51,642 nt of DNA, from positions 1-51,642 of the forward strand of contig CAYSLC010000012.1 of the NCBI GenBank assembly GCA_964431545.1, given 5' to 3'. Positions 33,060 through 40,986 of this stretch are shown in pieces. The notes under the pieces are model-generated. The model worked only from the letters and a program-made list of their open reading frames with translations. It had not been told where the DNA came from and did not search any database. The DNA is from CAYSLC01 sp964431545 (lineage in GTDB: Bacteria > Desulfobacterota > Desulfobacteria > Desulfobacterales > JAABSP01). Both the position numbers and the translations under genes were made by a program. The first letter of the stretch is position 1. The number at the start of each line of letters is the position of its first letter.

Positions 33060-36000
33060 CGAGGACCTTTTTCAGATCCGCGTGGTGGTGGATCACCGTC
33101 GGGTCCCGGAACCTCTCCGGGGCAAGGGGTTGTCTCCACTGCTCCGCCTCTCCGCCGGCGTACCGCTTCGACCAGTCGATGAGGAAACTCTCCTCCAGAA
33201 GTCTCAGCTTGACGCTTCCGAACCCCAGATACCGGTTGTTGCCCATCTTGTGGGCCAGGTTCTCCTCCAGTTCCACGGACCAGATGAGCCGTTTGAGTTC
33301 CTCGTCGGTGAGGTTCCAGAAGCGGATGGTGAACCGGGCCTTCTCCCCGGGCATCAGGGCCCGGAAGTAGCTGGCCTGGACCGTGTCGGGGTTGAACCCG
33401 TCCAGCCGGGCGGCCGCCGGGGCCAAGGGGGCGTGGGGGAAGATGCGCCAGTGGTCCGCGACCCGATGGGTCGTGGCCGGCCCCTTGCCCGCCTGCCGCC
33501 ATTGTCCGCCCTCGAACCGCCACCCGCCGTAGGGGTAGGGGACCTTGAACCAGGCCGGCTCCCCGGAGATGGCCGAAAAGGTGCCGAACCCGAAGGCGAG
33601 CCGGCCCATGAGCGCCTGGTTGGGGCCGTCTCCCACCCAGCCGAAGAGACGGTCCGCCGGATTGAGCCGGCCGAGCCCGTCGCTCTCCTTGCGGGCGTCG
33701 GCGGCGGCGGCGTAGATGTGGCGGATCATCCCCTTGAGGCTCCGGCTGGGAAGGGCGTAGACCCGGTCCGCGCCGCGTTTGTCCGCCGTGGGCGGGGAGA
33801 AGGAGAAGAAGTCCCATCCGTTGACCGGGCCGTCGTCCAGTTCGGTCCGGAAGGTGGGCTCGCCGCTCTCCCGGATGTTCATGGGGGTCAACAGCTCCGC
33901 CTCCACCGAGAGGGTGCCGCAATGCCCCCCGAAGTTCCGGTGGGAGATGAACCCCTGGTCGGCGGTGGGCGGGGCATCGGTGGATCCGCCTCCGGCGGGG
34001 ATGGCCGTGGACGGGGTCAGGGCCCGGGCGGCGTCCTCGCCGGTCAGGGCGATCTCCCGCCAGATGCCGGACGGGGCGGGCGTGTGGCCGGTAAAGAGCA
34101 TCTCCGCGACCCCCGGCGACCCGCCGGTGAGCCAGGTGAGCTTTTCGACCTTCATCTCGGTCCAGCCGAACCCGGAGGTCTTGTCCCCACCGATGGGGAC
34201 ATCCCCCCGCCGGGCGTCCCGCAGGATGTGGAGGAGGACCGACAGCGCCTCCAGATCGGAGGGGGCGATGTCGGTCATGTCGATGCGGAGATTGAACCGG
34301 AGGCTCTCCCCGTAGGCGAAGAGGTAATCCCGCTTGGCGGTCTCGATGGGTTGGCCGGTCTTGGGGTCCATCTTGACCCCGTCGGCGGAACACCAGGCGG
34401 CGTCGGTTTCGGCGGGATCGGCGAGATATGCGTCGGAGAAGAAGGCCATCCCCCGCCGCCCCTGGGCCCCGAAGAGGTGCTCGAGCATCTCCTTGGTCTT
34501 CCGGGTGTCGCCCCAGAGGGTCTTGAGCGCCTGGGATGCCCGTTTCCGGAAGGCCCCCTTGACGGTGCTGCCGGGCACGTAGATCTCCCAGGCGCTCTCC
34601 TTGGACCGGGACGGCGCCCATGAGAGCATCCGCATGAACAGGGTGTCGTAGGGTTTTCCGTATTTCTTGGCGATCTCCCGGTTGAACGGCCCGCCGGCCC
34701 GGAAGTCGATGTGGTGGGGCTGGGTCAACTCCTGGCGGACTTTGTTCCGGTGGCTCTTCAGAAAGGCGATGTGGTTCCGGTCGTTGTTGATGCTCTTTTC
34801 CAGATTGCCCGGATGCTGCATGTGGCGGTACTGGACCCGGCTGTGGGCCTCCAGGAACTCCCGCCAGGTGCTCGGCCGGATCCCGTCGGGATTCATGCCG
34901 GGGTCGGTCCACTGGTACTCGGTGATCTTCCCCTCCTTCAAAAGGACCTTGATCTCCATGTGCTCCTCCCGGACCCGGATCTCCTCCTCCACCCAGGCGT
35001 CGCTCTGGAGGAGTTTGAGCTGCTGGTCCACCTGCTGGAAGAGTTTGGGCAGGGCCCGCTGGATCTCGGGGGAGAACTCCGCCATGAGGGCCTCTTCGTC
35101 GTCGATCTTTCCGGCGAGGCGCTCGGCCAGCCCGGGCTCCGGACGGAGCCAGTCGGACACCGCCTTCCAGGCCTCGGGGTCCAGATCCTTCCGGGTCCCC
35201 TCGGTGTGCTCCAGGAGATCGGTGACCCGCTTGGCCATGTTCGCCTTCTTGCCCAACGCCTCCCGGAACGCTTCGTCGGCGGCCGCTTCGCTGGGGAAGG
35301 GCTGTTCCGCGAAGGGCTTGATCTTGTTGAGGAGCTTCTTTTGGAGCGCGTGTTTCCCCTTGCCCAGCTTCGATATGGCCGATTCGGGAAGAACGTAGGC
35401 CGTCTCGGTGCGGCTCGACCGTTCCTTGAGCCAGACGGCGGTGATCCGGGTCAGGTAGTCGGCGAACTGGCCCTTCCACTCCTCCGGATCGACCATGGCC
35501 CCGCCCACGGCCATCTCCAGCCGCTCCTTGATCGGTTCGGGGATCTCCTTCATGGCGCCGATGAGCTGGCGGCCCTCCACGGCGGCGAAGGCCGGGGTAT
35601 GGGGATCCACCTTGCCCCAGTTCCACCCCACCAGCACCGGGTTCGCCGCGTCGAAGGCGATGTCGATGCGCAGGTGGTTCGCCTCGGGGCGGATCTCCGG
35701 GGGGGAGTCGGGGGCCGAAAAGGGCGGGGTCATCTCCAGCCGCAGCCGTCCGAGCCCCTTGCTCTTTCCGGCGCCGAACCAGAACCGGCCGGCACCGATC
35801 TCCTCCAGGAGATGGTAGAGCCTGCCGTCGTTGCCGTTCTTCTTCAGGAGGCTCTCGTTCACGGACATGGTGAAGTCGAAGGCCGAATGGCGAAGGACCG
35901 TCTCCATCTTGTAGTTGGCGTTCGCCTCGGCGGCCCAGCGGTCTTCGTCCAGCTTGATCCCCATGCGCAGGTCGAAGAAGTTGTCCCTGGGATAGGAGGA

Positions 36001-36270
36001 CTCCTGGAGCTTGCAGTCCACCCGCTGGATCAGCCCCTCGGGCATGGGCGCCCCGTAGAGCCGCTGCCAGAGTTCATTGAGGAGCCCGATGTTCTTTCCG
36101 TTCTTCGATTTTCCGATAAAGGCGTCCATGAGGGCCTGGGCCGTGCCGGAGATCTCGCCCGACAGGGAGACCAACCGATGGGAGCCGTCGCCGTCCCGGG
36201 TGAAGAGGGTTTTCCGGGCGTTTCCTCTGTAGATGGGTGCTTCCGAATAGAGTATGCCTTTGAGCAGCAT
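33043..36270 (-). CDS. Multi-domain Cas7 (RAMP) fusion, type III CRISPR effector-like
   Basis: A 1,075-residue protein with three Cas7-like RAMP modules. RAMP1 (about 1-182) has a Csm3-like core: DRWAAEANANYKMETVLRHS then FDF, and the loop GAGKSKGLGR at 166-175; SLSGEISG near 35-42 replaces the usual PGSSLKG. RAMP2 (about 520-712) has YVPGSTVKG at 564-572, LFGAQ at 599 and GGDKTSGFGW at 694-703. RAMP3 (about 785-1030) has LPSRSLKGMIR at 840-850, LFGWVG at 875 and GNNRYLGFGSV at 1010-1020. Residues about 195-520 are mostly helical, with a RAMP-like start (LRIDIAFDA) that may be a fourth, interrupted module or a Cas11-like insert. Fused Cas7 chains occur in type III-D variants and in III-E gRAMP/Cas7-11. 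Start 36270 was chosen over an upstream ATG that is preceded by basic, non-conserved sequence. Confidence 0.82.
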   Translation of the reverse strand: MLLKGILYSEAPIYRGNARKTLFTRDGDGSHRLVSLSGEISGTAQALMDAFIGKSKNGKNIGLLNELWQRLYGAPMPEGLIQRVDCKLQESSYPRDNFFDLRMGIKLDEDRWAAEANANYKMETVLRHSAFDFTMSVNESLLKKNGNDGRLYHLLEEIGAGRFWFGAGKSKGLGRLRLEMTPPFSAPDSPPEIRPEANHLRIDIAFDAANPVLVGWNWGKVDPHTPAFAAVEGRQLIGAMKEIPEPIKERLEMAVGGAMVDPEEWKGQFADYLTRITAVWLKERSSRTETAYVLPESAISKLGKGKHALQKKLLNKIKPFAEQPFPSEAAADEAFREALGKKANMAKRVTDLLEHTEGTRKDLDPEAWKAVSDWLRPEPGLAERLAGKIDDEEALMAEFSPEIQRALPKLFQQVDQQLKLLQSDAWVEEEIRVREEHMEIKVLLKEGKITEYQWTDPGMNPDGIRPSTWREFLEAHSRVQYRHMQHPGNLEKSINNDRNHIAFLKSHRNKVRQELTQPHHIDFRAGGPFNREIAKKYGKPYDTLFMRMLSWAPSRSKESAWEIYVPGSTVKGAFRKRASQALKTLWGDTRKTKEMLEHLFGAQGRRGMAFFSDAYLADPAETDAAWCSADGVKMDPKTGQPIETAKRDYLFAYGESLRFNLRIDMTDIAPSDLEALSVLLHILRDARRGDVPIGGDKTSGFGWTEMKVEKLTWLTGGSPGVAEMLFTGHTPAPSGIWREIALTGEDAARALTPSTAIPAGGGSTDAPPTADQGFISHRNFGGHCGTLSVEAELLTPMNIRESGEPTFRTELDDGPVNGWDFFSFSPPTADKRGADRVYALPSRSLKGMIRHIYAAAADARKESDGLGRLNPADRLFGWVGDGPNQALMGRLAFGFGTFSAISGEPAWFKVPYPYGGWRFEGGQWRQAGKGPATTHRVADHWRIFPHAPLAPAAARLDGFNPDTVQASYFRALMPGEKARFTIRFWNLTDEELKRLIWSVELEENLAHKMGNNRYLGFGSVKLRLLEESFLIDWSKRYAGGEAEQWRQPLAPERFRDPTVIHHHADLKKVLDAGTL

Positions 36271-36578
36271 GGAGATCCCTTTCTTTCGCCTGGTTTTTCT
36301 CTGACGTTGCCGACGTTCCGGCATCGGTCCATGACGGGGAGGTCCGACCGGATGGCAGGGCGCCGGCGGCCGGTGTTGCCGCCGTGACCGTTATTCGGAA
36401 ATGTTTACCACAGGACGGCACAAGCCGCCAGTGGTTTTTCGGATCCTGGATGTTTCGAAAAAAAGGGGGGAGGGAGACGGCGCCGGGCGCCGGGCGTGGG
36501 GCGAACCGACCCGTGGGGATCGGGCGGCGAAGGCTCGCCGCCCGATGAATGCACCCGACCCCGGATCGGTTTTCCGGA
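36271..36578. other. Intergenic region between the RAMP operon and the PhaC-like gene
   Basis: 308 bases without a supported gene. It should hold the promoter of the RAMP operon (minus strand), but I see no convincing -35/-10 pair. It contains the strong terminator hairpin of the PhaC-like gene (36519-36546). I searched it by eye for direct repeats of CRISPR size and found none. Confidence 0.5.
36519..36546 (-). terminator. Strong hairpin downstream of the PhaC-like gene
   Basis: ATCGGGCGGCGA and TCGCCGCCCGAT form a perfect 12-bp stem with an AGGC loop, 33 bases after the stop codon. There is no U-tract, so it may act as an mRNA-stabilising or factor-assisted end. Confidence 0.55.
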
Positions 36579-38192
36579 TCAGCTCTTCTTGGACGCCCCT
36601 TTCTTCTTGGGGGCCGCCTTCGGGGCCGTCTCCGTGTCGAGATCGAGCTGGAATCTCACGGGGCCCCGATACTGTTTCTTGTCGCCGAACCGGGTATGGA
36701 GGGCGTAGTCCGATTTGGGATCGGACCAGGAGGTGGCGATGGCCACGTGGCCCTTGGGGAAGGGGGAGATCTCCGCGTCGATGAAATCGAGCGGGGCCAG
36801 GGCCGTCTCCTTCTCCACCAGGTCGTCCCGATCGCCGTAGCAGATCAGCCAGGGGATCTTCTTTTCCGCGAGGCGGTTGAAGTTGAGTTCCCGACCGAAG
36901 AGCTTGACCGGCAATGTGCCCTCCCCGGTGATGGGGGTGTTGTAGGAGGCGAAGCTCATCCGGGTGATGGACAGCGGCAGGTCGGTCCGTTCATTGTCGA
37001 GCCAGTAGTTGAGGGCCGCCGCCGTCTTGCTGATCTTGGGCGTCTTTCCGTATTTGGGGCGAAGCATCATCAGATCCCGGAAGAAGGCGACCATGGGGGC
37101 CTCGCTCTCGATGCTCTTCAGCTTGTAGACCCACCCCATGAGCTTGCCGTCGGCCACCTTGTTGCCGTTTTGCAGGGTCTTGGTGCCGTAGGCCAGGTCG
37201 TTGAACCGCCGGGGCAGGCTCCCAAGGAAGCCCGACAAGCCCTTGCTCCGGGTGCCGTCCATGGGGGCGACGCAGGTGAGCAGGGCATCGACCACGCCGT
37301 CCAGTTCGCCGGAGAGGAGATCGCAGACCGCGGCGAACCCGCCCTGGCAGTAGCCGTTCAGGGTCACCGGCCTGCCGTGACGCTCCATGATTCGTTCGCA
37401 GAAATACCGGGTGTCCCGGGCGTCGTCCTCGGCGGTCATCACCTGAAGGGCCGGTGTGGACGGGAAGTCCTTGAGGATCCGGATGTAGGTGGGGATCCCG
37501 TGGTTGGCGAAGTTGTGGGTGTAGCTGCGGTTGTCGCCGGGCAGAAAGGCGAGGATGTTGGCCCCCAGCACATACGGCGGCAGGATGAGGATCGGCTTGC
37601 CCTTGGGGTTGATCTCCACCGTTTCGTCGGAGGGGACGATCTGGTAGAGGAGGAACCGGTCCGTTTCCGCCACCAGGGGGTTGTGGCCGCGCTCGAAATG
37701 GAACCCGTACTCGGGCTCGATATCCCGGATCGCCTGGGGATAGATCCTGGCCACCATCTCCACCATCTTGGCCTGTCGTTCGACGAACCCCTTGAGATCC
37801 TCGCCCTCGGTGCCGAGGAGCGTGTTCATCGCGGCGGAGATGGCGTTCTGCATCTCCTTGTTGCTGTAGTCGTTGACGGCGCGGAGGCTTCCCATCATGT
37901 TCCTGGCGGAGATGTCCATGTTGAACTCCAGAAGCTCCAGGTAGGCGGTAAGGGTCTCCGCGGGAGGGGCGTTCAGGACGCGCTCGCTCTCCACGCCGGT
38001 CCAGTAGTTGACGGAGAGCGCGTAGGGGATGAGAAACTCGTTGACGTACTTGGAAAAGCCGGCCACGGCATTCTGCCCCGTGGACAGCTGGGCCGCCGCG
38101 AGGTTCAGGGCGGTGGCGATTCCTTGTCCGGCAAAACACTCCCCGGCGTCCTCCTTCATGGAGGGGGTGAAAAAAGGGTTTAGCATGTTCAT
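36579..38192 (-). CDS. PhaC-like alpha/beta hydrolase (PHA synthase or intracellular depolymerase)
   Basis: A 537-residue protein of the PHA synthase/depolymerase superfamily. A Cys lipase box GYCQGG carries C282; the Asp in CYGDRDDLVEKE and the His in PKGHVAIA complete a Cys-Asp-His triad. The N-terminal 150 residues are helical and unlike class III PhaC. The chain ends in a Lys/Ala-rich tail (APKAAPKKKGASKKS). PHA synthases and some intracellular depolymerases both use a Cys, so the direction of the reaction cannot be told. It is transcribed away from phaR and lies just downstream of two phasin genes. Start 38192 has GGAGAGG upstream; earlier in-frame ATGs are weaker. Confidence 0.8.
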   Translation of the reverse strand: MNMLNPFFTPSMKEDAGECFAGQGIATALNLAAAQLSTGQNAVAGFSKYVNEFLIPYALSVNYWTGVESERVLNAPPAETLTAYLELLEFNMDISARNMMGSLRAVNDYSNKEMQNAISAAMNTLLGTEGEDLKGFVERQAKMVEMVARIYPQAIRDIEPEYGFHFERGHNPLVAETDRFLLYQIVPSDETVEINPKGKPILILPPYVLGANILAFLPGDNRSYTHNFANHGIPTYIRILKDFPSTPALQVMTAEDDARDTRYFCERIMERHGRPVTLNGYCQGGFAAVCDLLSGELDGVVDALLTCVAPMDGTRSKGLSGFLGSLPRRFNDLAYGTKTLQNGNKVADGKLMGWVYKLKSIESEAPMVAFFRDLMMLRPKYGKTPKISKTAAALNYWLDNERTDLPLSITRMSFASYNTPITGEGTLPVKLFGRELNFNRLAEKKIPWLICYGDRDDLVEKETALAPLDFIDAEISPFPKGHVAIATSWSDPKSDYALHTRFGDKKQYRGPVRFQLDLDTETAPKAAPKKKGASKKS

Positions 38193-38306
38193 GGTCCTCT
38201 CCTTTTCTTCTACAATGGCATCCACGGCCATCGGGGCCATCGGGGAGCGCATCCGCCGTTGTGCGAGGTGGCGACGCCTCCGACTTTATCTGTCCATTAT
38301 CACAAT

Positions 38307-38334
38307 TTTATACCAACAAAAGCCGGTACGCCAA
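38307..38334 (-). promoter_or_regulatory. Candidate sigma-70 promoter of the PhaC-like gene
   Basis: On the minus strand TTGGCG (38334-38329), 16 bases, TATAAA (38312-38307). The -10 region is AT-rich and stands out from the GC-rich context. Confidence 0.55.
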
Positions 38335-38512
38335 TGGGCTCGTCGAGGTATTTTCCAGTAGGGTTCCACGTAATTTCCGCGGGCGAAACCGGTTTTCGGA
38401 AGATCCATGGGGAATGGGTAACCCTGATGTAAGGGGAACCGAGTATGCCACATCGACCGGAATACCTCAATCGAAAAATGATGGAAAGCGGGGCGTCGCG
38501 AGGGGCAACGAA

Positions 38513-38541
38513 CGCCGCTCCGGCCGTTTGCCGGAGCGGCG
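38513..38541 (-). terminator. Hairpin at the end of the phasin operon
   Basis: A 12-bp GC-rich perfect stem (38513-38524 with 38530-38541; core GCCGCTCCGGC) around a 5-base loop, starting 12 bases after the phasin stop on the minus strand. Only scattered T follow. Confidence 0.6.
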
Positions 38542-38553
38542 GAGTCTCGGGAA

Positions 38554-38838
38554 CTACTCCGCCTTTTTCTTGGCGGTCTCCATTTCGGCGAAGTAATCCT
38601 CCACCTTACCGAAGTTTCCCTCGACCATCTTTTTGAAATCCTCTCGACCCTTCTTATAGGCGTTGATCCACTCGGTGATCACTTTCCGGCCCTCGGGGGG
38701 CAGCCAGGTCGCCTGCTCCAGGAACGCCTTGACCATCTTCTCCCCCTGCTCCTGGAGGGTGGTCATGGCGTTGAAGGAGTTGTCGAAGGTGGTCTTCTGG
38801 AAGTCGAGCATCTGTTTGAACATCTGTTTCTGATCCAT
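38554..38838 (-). CDS. Phasin-like PHA granule protein, second copy
   Basis: A 94-residue, all-helical amphipathic protein: MDQKQMFKQMLDFQKTTFDN then NAMTTLQEQGEKMVK. It is clearly a paralogue of the adjacent 86-residue gene (shared QM.DFQKT.F.NS, E....F..Q..W....GKK/RKV, Y KK.RE.FKK.V). Phasins coat PHA granules and control their number and size. The C-terminus is Lys-rich (TAKKKAE). It lies 52 bases downstream of the first phasin in the same transcript. Confidence 0.82.
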   Translation of the reverse strand: MDQKQMFKQMLDFQKTTFDNSFNAMTTLQEQGEKMVKAFLEQATWLPPEGRKVITEWINAYKKGREDFKKMVEGNFGKVEDYFAEMETAKKKAE

Positions 38839-38890
38839 ATCTCTATCAATCCTCCCGATTCCTTGTGGCGTGAAATTGATCCGGATGCCG

Positions 38891-39151
38891 CTATTTTCCG
38901 GCGAAGGCTTCCTCCATCCTGAGAAAGCCCTCGTCCACCGCCTTCTTGAAGTTCTCCCGGGCCTTTTTGTAGAATTTGACCGATTCCTGAACGGCTTTCT
39001 TGCCGTCCTCGGTGACCCAGGGCATCTGGTTCAGAAAGTTGGTGGACATCTGCTCAGTCTGGTCCAGGACCGTGTTGAGCGCGGTGTAGCTGTTTTCGAA
39101 AATGGTCTTCTGAAAATCGATCATCTGTTTGGCCATTGCCGATGTTTCCAT
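38891..39151 (-). CDS. Phasin-like PHA granule protein, first copy
   Basis: An 86-residue phasin-like protein: KQMIDFQKTIFENSYTALN, then a Trp in NQMPWVTEDGKK and a Lys-rich amphipathic helix. It was started at 39151, where GGAGG lies 7 bases upstream; codons further upstream in the same frame cover the promoter. A near-consensus promoter and a possible PhaR operator lie directly upstream, as expected for a phasin repressed by PhaR until granules form. Confidence 0.82.
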   Translation of the reverse strand: METSAMAKQMIDFQKTIFENSYTALNTVLDQTEQMSTNFLNQMPWVTEDGKKAVQESVKFYKKARENFKKAVDEGFLRMEEAFAGK

Positions 39152-39227
39152 GGGGTGCCTCCTGTCTGGTTTTGGGGTTCGTTCGGCCGGGGGTCGGCGA
39201 CACCGCCGATCCCGATTGTTATTCAGG

Positions 39228-39256
39228 ACAATATCAATGGATGGGACGGTTGTCAA
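39228..39256 (-). promoter_or_regulatory. Sigma-70 promoter of the phasin operon
   Basis: On the minus strand TTGACA (39256-39251), 17 bases, TATTGT (39233-39228). This is a near-consensus promoter about 80 bases before the phasin start. Confidence 0.75.
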
Positions 39257-39263
39257 TGGAAAA

Positions 39264-39277
39264 TGTTGCATCGCACA
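39264..39277. promoter_or_regulatory. Possible PhaR operator next to the phasin promoter
   Basis: TGTTGCATCGCACA is an imperfect palindrome with core TGC-ATC-GCA, 7 bases upstream of the phasin -35. PhaR of Paracoccus is known to bind TGC-rich palindromes (TTGC..GCAA type). The match is by eye only. Confidence 0.35.
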
Positions 39278-39426
39278 AATATGTTTCCTCCGCTTGGCCC
39301 TGCGGTATTGATCTTTTTAACATTTTAGTATAAAAAAGAAATTTGTTTGAGATGCCGCATCGGACGCCGTCCCGTATCCGGGGAAATTGGTGCGATGTGT
39401 CAATACAGCGAAAGGGAGGCGCAAAC

Positions 39427-39894
39427 ATGGCCCAGAAACCGGTCGTCTTGAAAAAGTATCCGAATCGCCGGTTGTACGATACCGAGAACAGCAACTATGT
39501 GACCCTCCGGGACGTGGAGGAGATGGTCCAAGCCGGCCGCCGTGTGGAGGTGGTGGACGCCAAGACCGATCAGGATGTCACCGCGTTCATCCTGACCCAG
39601 ATCATCATGGAGCGGGCCCGGAGGCGCAACAGCATCCTGCCCGTCTCTCTGCTCCACACATTGATCCGGTCGGGGGAGGATATCCTGGAGGAGTTTTTCG
39701 AGACCTATCTGGAACAGGCCGTCCAGAGCTATCTGAATTACAAAAAGAGCCTGGACGAGCAGATGCGACTCTACATGGAGCTGGGCATGGACCTTTCCGG
39801 GCTGGCCGATCGTCTCCTCAAGGAAAAGGGCGCTTTCCCACCTTTTTACGGGAAAAGTCCCGGATCCACCGAGGAAGACAAGGGGAAAACCTAA
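39427..39894 (+). CDS. phaR: PHA synthesis repressor PhaR
   Basis: A 155-residue PhaR. The N-terminal DNA-binding/PHB accumulation domain is unmistakable: VVLKKYPNRRLYDTENSNYV, then VTLRDVEEMV and VEVVDAKTDQDVTAFILTQII. A second helical part (LIRSGEDILEEFFETYLEQAV) follows. PhaR binds phasin promoters and free PHA; when polymer forms it leaves the DNA and phasins are made. GGGAGGC precedes the ATG at 39427. It is the first gene of the plus-strand PHA operon and divergent from the phasins. Confidence 0.95.
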   Translation: MAQKPVVLKKYPNRRLYDTENSNYVTLRDVEEMVQAGRRVEVVDAKTDQDVTAFILTQIIMERARRRNSILPVSLLHTLIRSGEDILEEFFETYLEQAVQSYLNYKKSLDEQMRLYMELGMDLSGLADRLLKEKGAFPPFYGKSPGSTEEDKGKT

Positions 39895-40004
39895 AAAAAG
39901 CTTGTTCCGTGACTCCGATCCTTGCTACAAAGTTAGGTACAAGGGAGCACCATCCGCCGGATCCCAAGGGCCGCAACCCCAATCCCATACAATGGAGTCG
40001 AAAC

Positions 40005-40934
40005 ATGTCGAATGACAAGGAATCCAGGGCAACCGATCCGACCGCTTTGTTCACCGAGTGGATGAAATCCGCCATGGAGATGTGGGAGGGCATGCTTGGT
40101 GCCGCCGCCCGCGGGGGCGATCCGTCCGGGGCGGCGGAGGGCGAGCCGAAGCAGGAGGGGGCCGCCTTCAAGGGCCACCGGGCCTGGAGATCCGGCAGCC
40201 GGGTTTTCCAGATCCTCCTCGACTCCCTCACCGAACCCGACAACGTGGAGGCGGCGATCCAGGGCATGGACACCGTGCCCGATGTGATGATGTCCATGGC
40301 CCAGCAGGTATGGGAAAGCTTCACCCGGGTCCAGCAGCAGATGACCGACCGGGCCTCGAAGCTGGGCCGCCATTCCAAGGCCTACACCTTCGAGGATCTC
40401 GATCAGGACCTCTTCAAGACCCTGCGGGAGATCTATGAGAACGAATTCCAGAAGTTCCTCAACGTTCCCCAGGTGGGCCTCACGCGGTTCTACCAGGAGC
40501 GTTTCAACCGGTACATTGACAAATACAACATCTACCAGACGGCCCTCGGGGAGTTCCTCTACATGTTTTACATCCCCCTGGAAAAAGCGACCCTGGTCCT
40601 TCAGGAGAAGGCGGAGGAGCTGGCGGAGAAGGGGGAGTTCCCGGACGATCTCCGGGAGTTTTACAACATGTGGATCCGGCTGCTGGAAGGCCATTACATG
40701 ACCCTGCTCAAATCGCCGGAATACGCCGAGGTGATGACCGACACCATCGATTCCCTGGTCACCTACAAAAAGGCCCGGGAGGATATGTTGAACGACCTGA
40801 TCAAGAACCTTCCCATCCCCACCAACAAGGAGATGGACGCCCTTTACAAAGACGTCTACGTCCTCAAAAAGAAGGTCAACGAACTGTCAAAGAAGGTGGA
40901 ACAGTACCGGGAGGCATCGGAGGAAGGGGCGTAG
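40005..40934 (+). CDS. phaE: Class III PHA synthase subunit PhaE
   Basis: A 309-residue PhaE. It is mainly helical, with the family stretch around RFYQERFNRYIDKYNIYQTALGEFL in the centre and LEGHYMTLLKSPEYAEVM, and it ends in a coiled coil (LKKKVNELSKKVEQYRE) as usual. PhaE forms the active class III synthase together with PhaC. The ATG at 40005 has a GGAG 7 bases upstream. The frame stays open upstream through phaR, but this is due to base composition. phaC follows after 52 bases. Confidence 0.88.
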   Translation: MSNDKESRATDPTALFTEWMKSAMEMWEGMLGAAARGGDPSGAAEGEPKQEGAAFKGHRAWRSGSRVFQILLDSLTEPDNVEAAIQGMDTVPDVMMSMAQQVWESFTRVQQQMTDRASKLGRHSKAYTFEDLDQDLFKTLREIYENEFQKFLNVPQVGLTRFYQERFNRYIDKYNIYQTALGEFLYMFYIPLEKATLVLQEKAEELAEKGEFPDDLREFYNMWIRLLEGHYMTLLKSPEYAEVMTDTIDSLVTYKKAREDMLNDLIKNLPIPTNKEMDALYKDVYVLKKKVNELSKKVEQYREASEEGA

Positions 40935-40986
40935 GCCCTTGCCTTTCGATCCGCCCCGAACCCGAACCACCCGAGGAGAAGATCCA

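Larger units (their letters stand above)
38193..38553. other. Intergenic region with promoter of the PhaC-like gene and phasin terminator
   Basis: 361 bases without a supported gene. The left part holds the minus-strand promoter of the PhaC-like gene (38307-38334); the right part holds the hairpin that ends the phasin transcript (38513-38541). Confidence 0.5.

Noticed and set aside
36271..36578. CRISPR array next to the RAMP operon
   Set aside because: No repeated units of 25-40 bases were found here or in 31041-31246.
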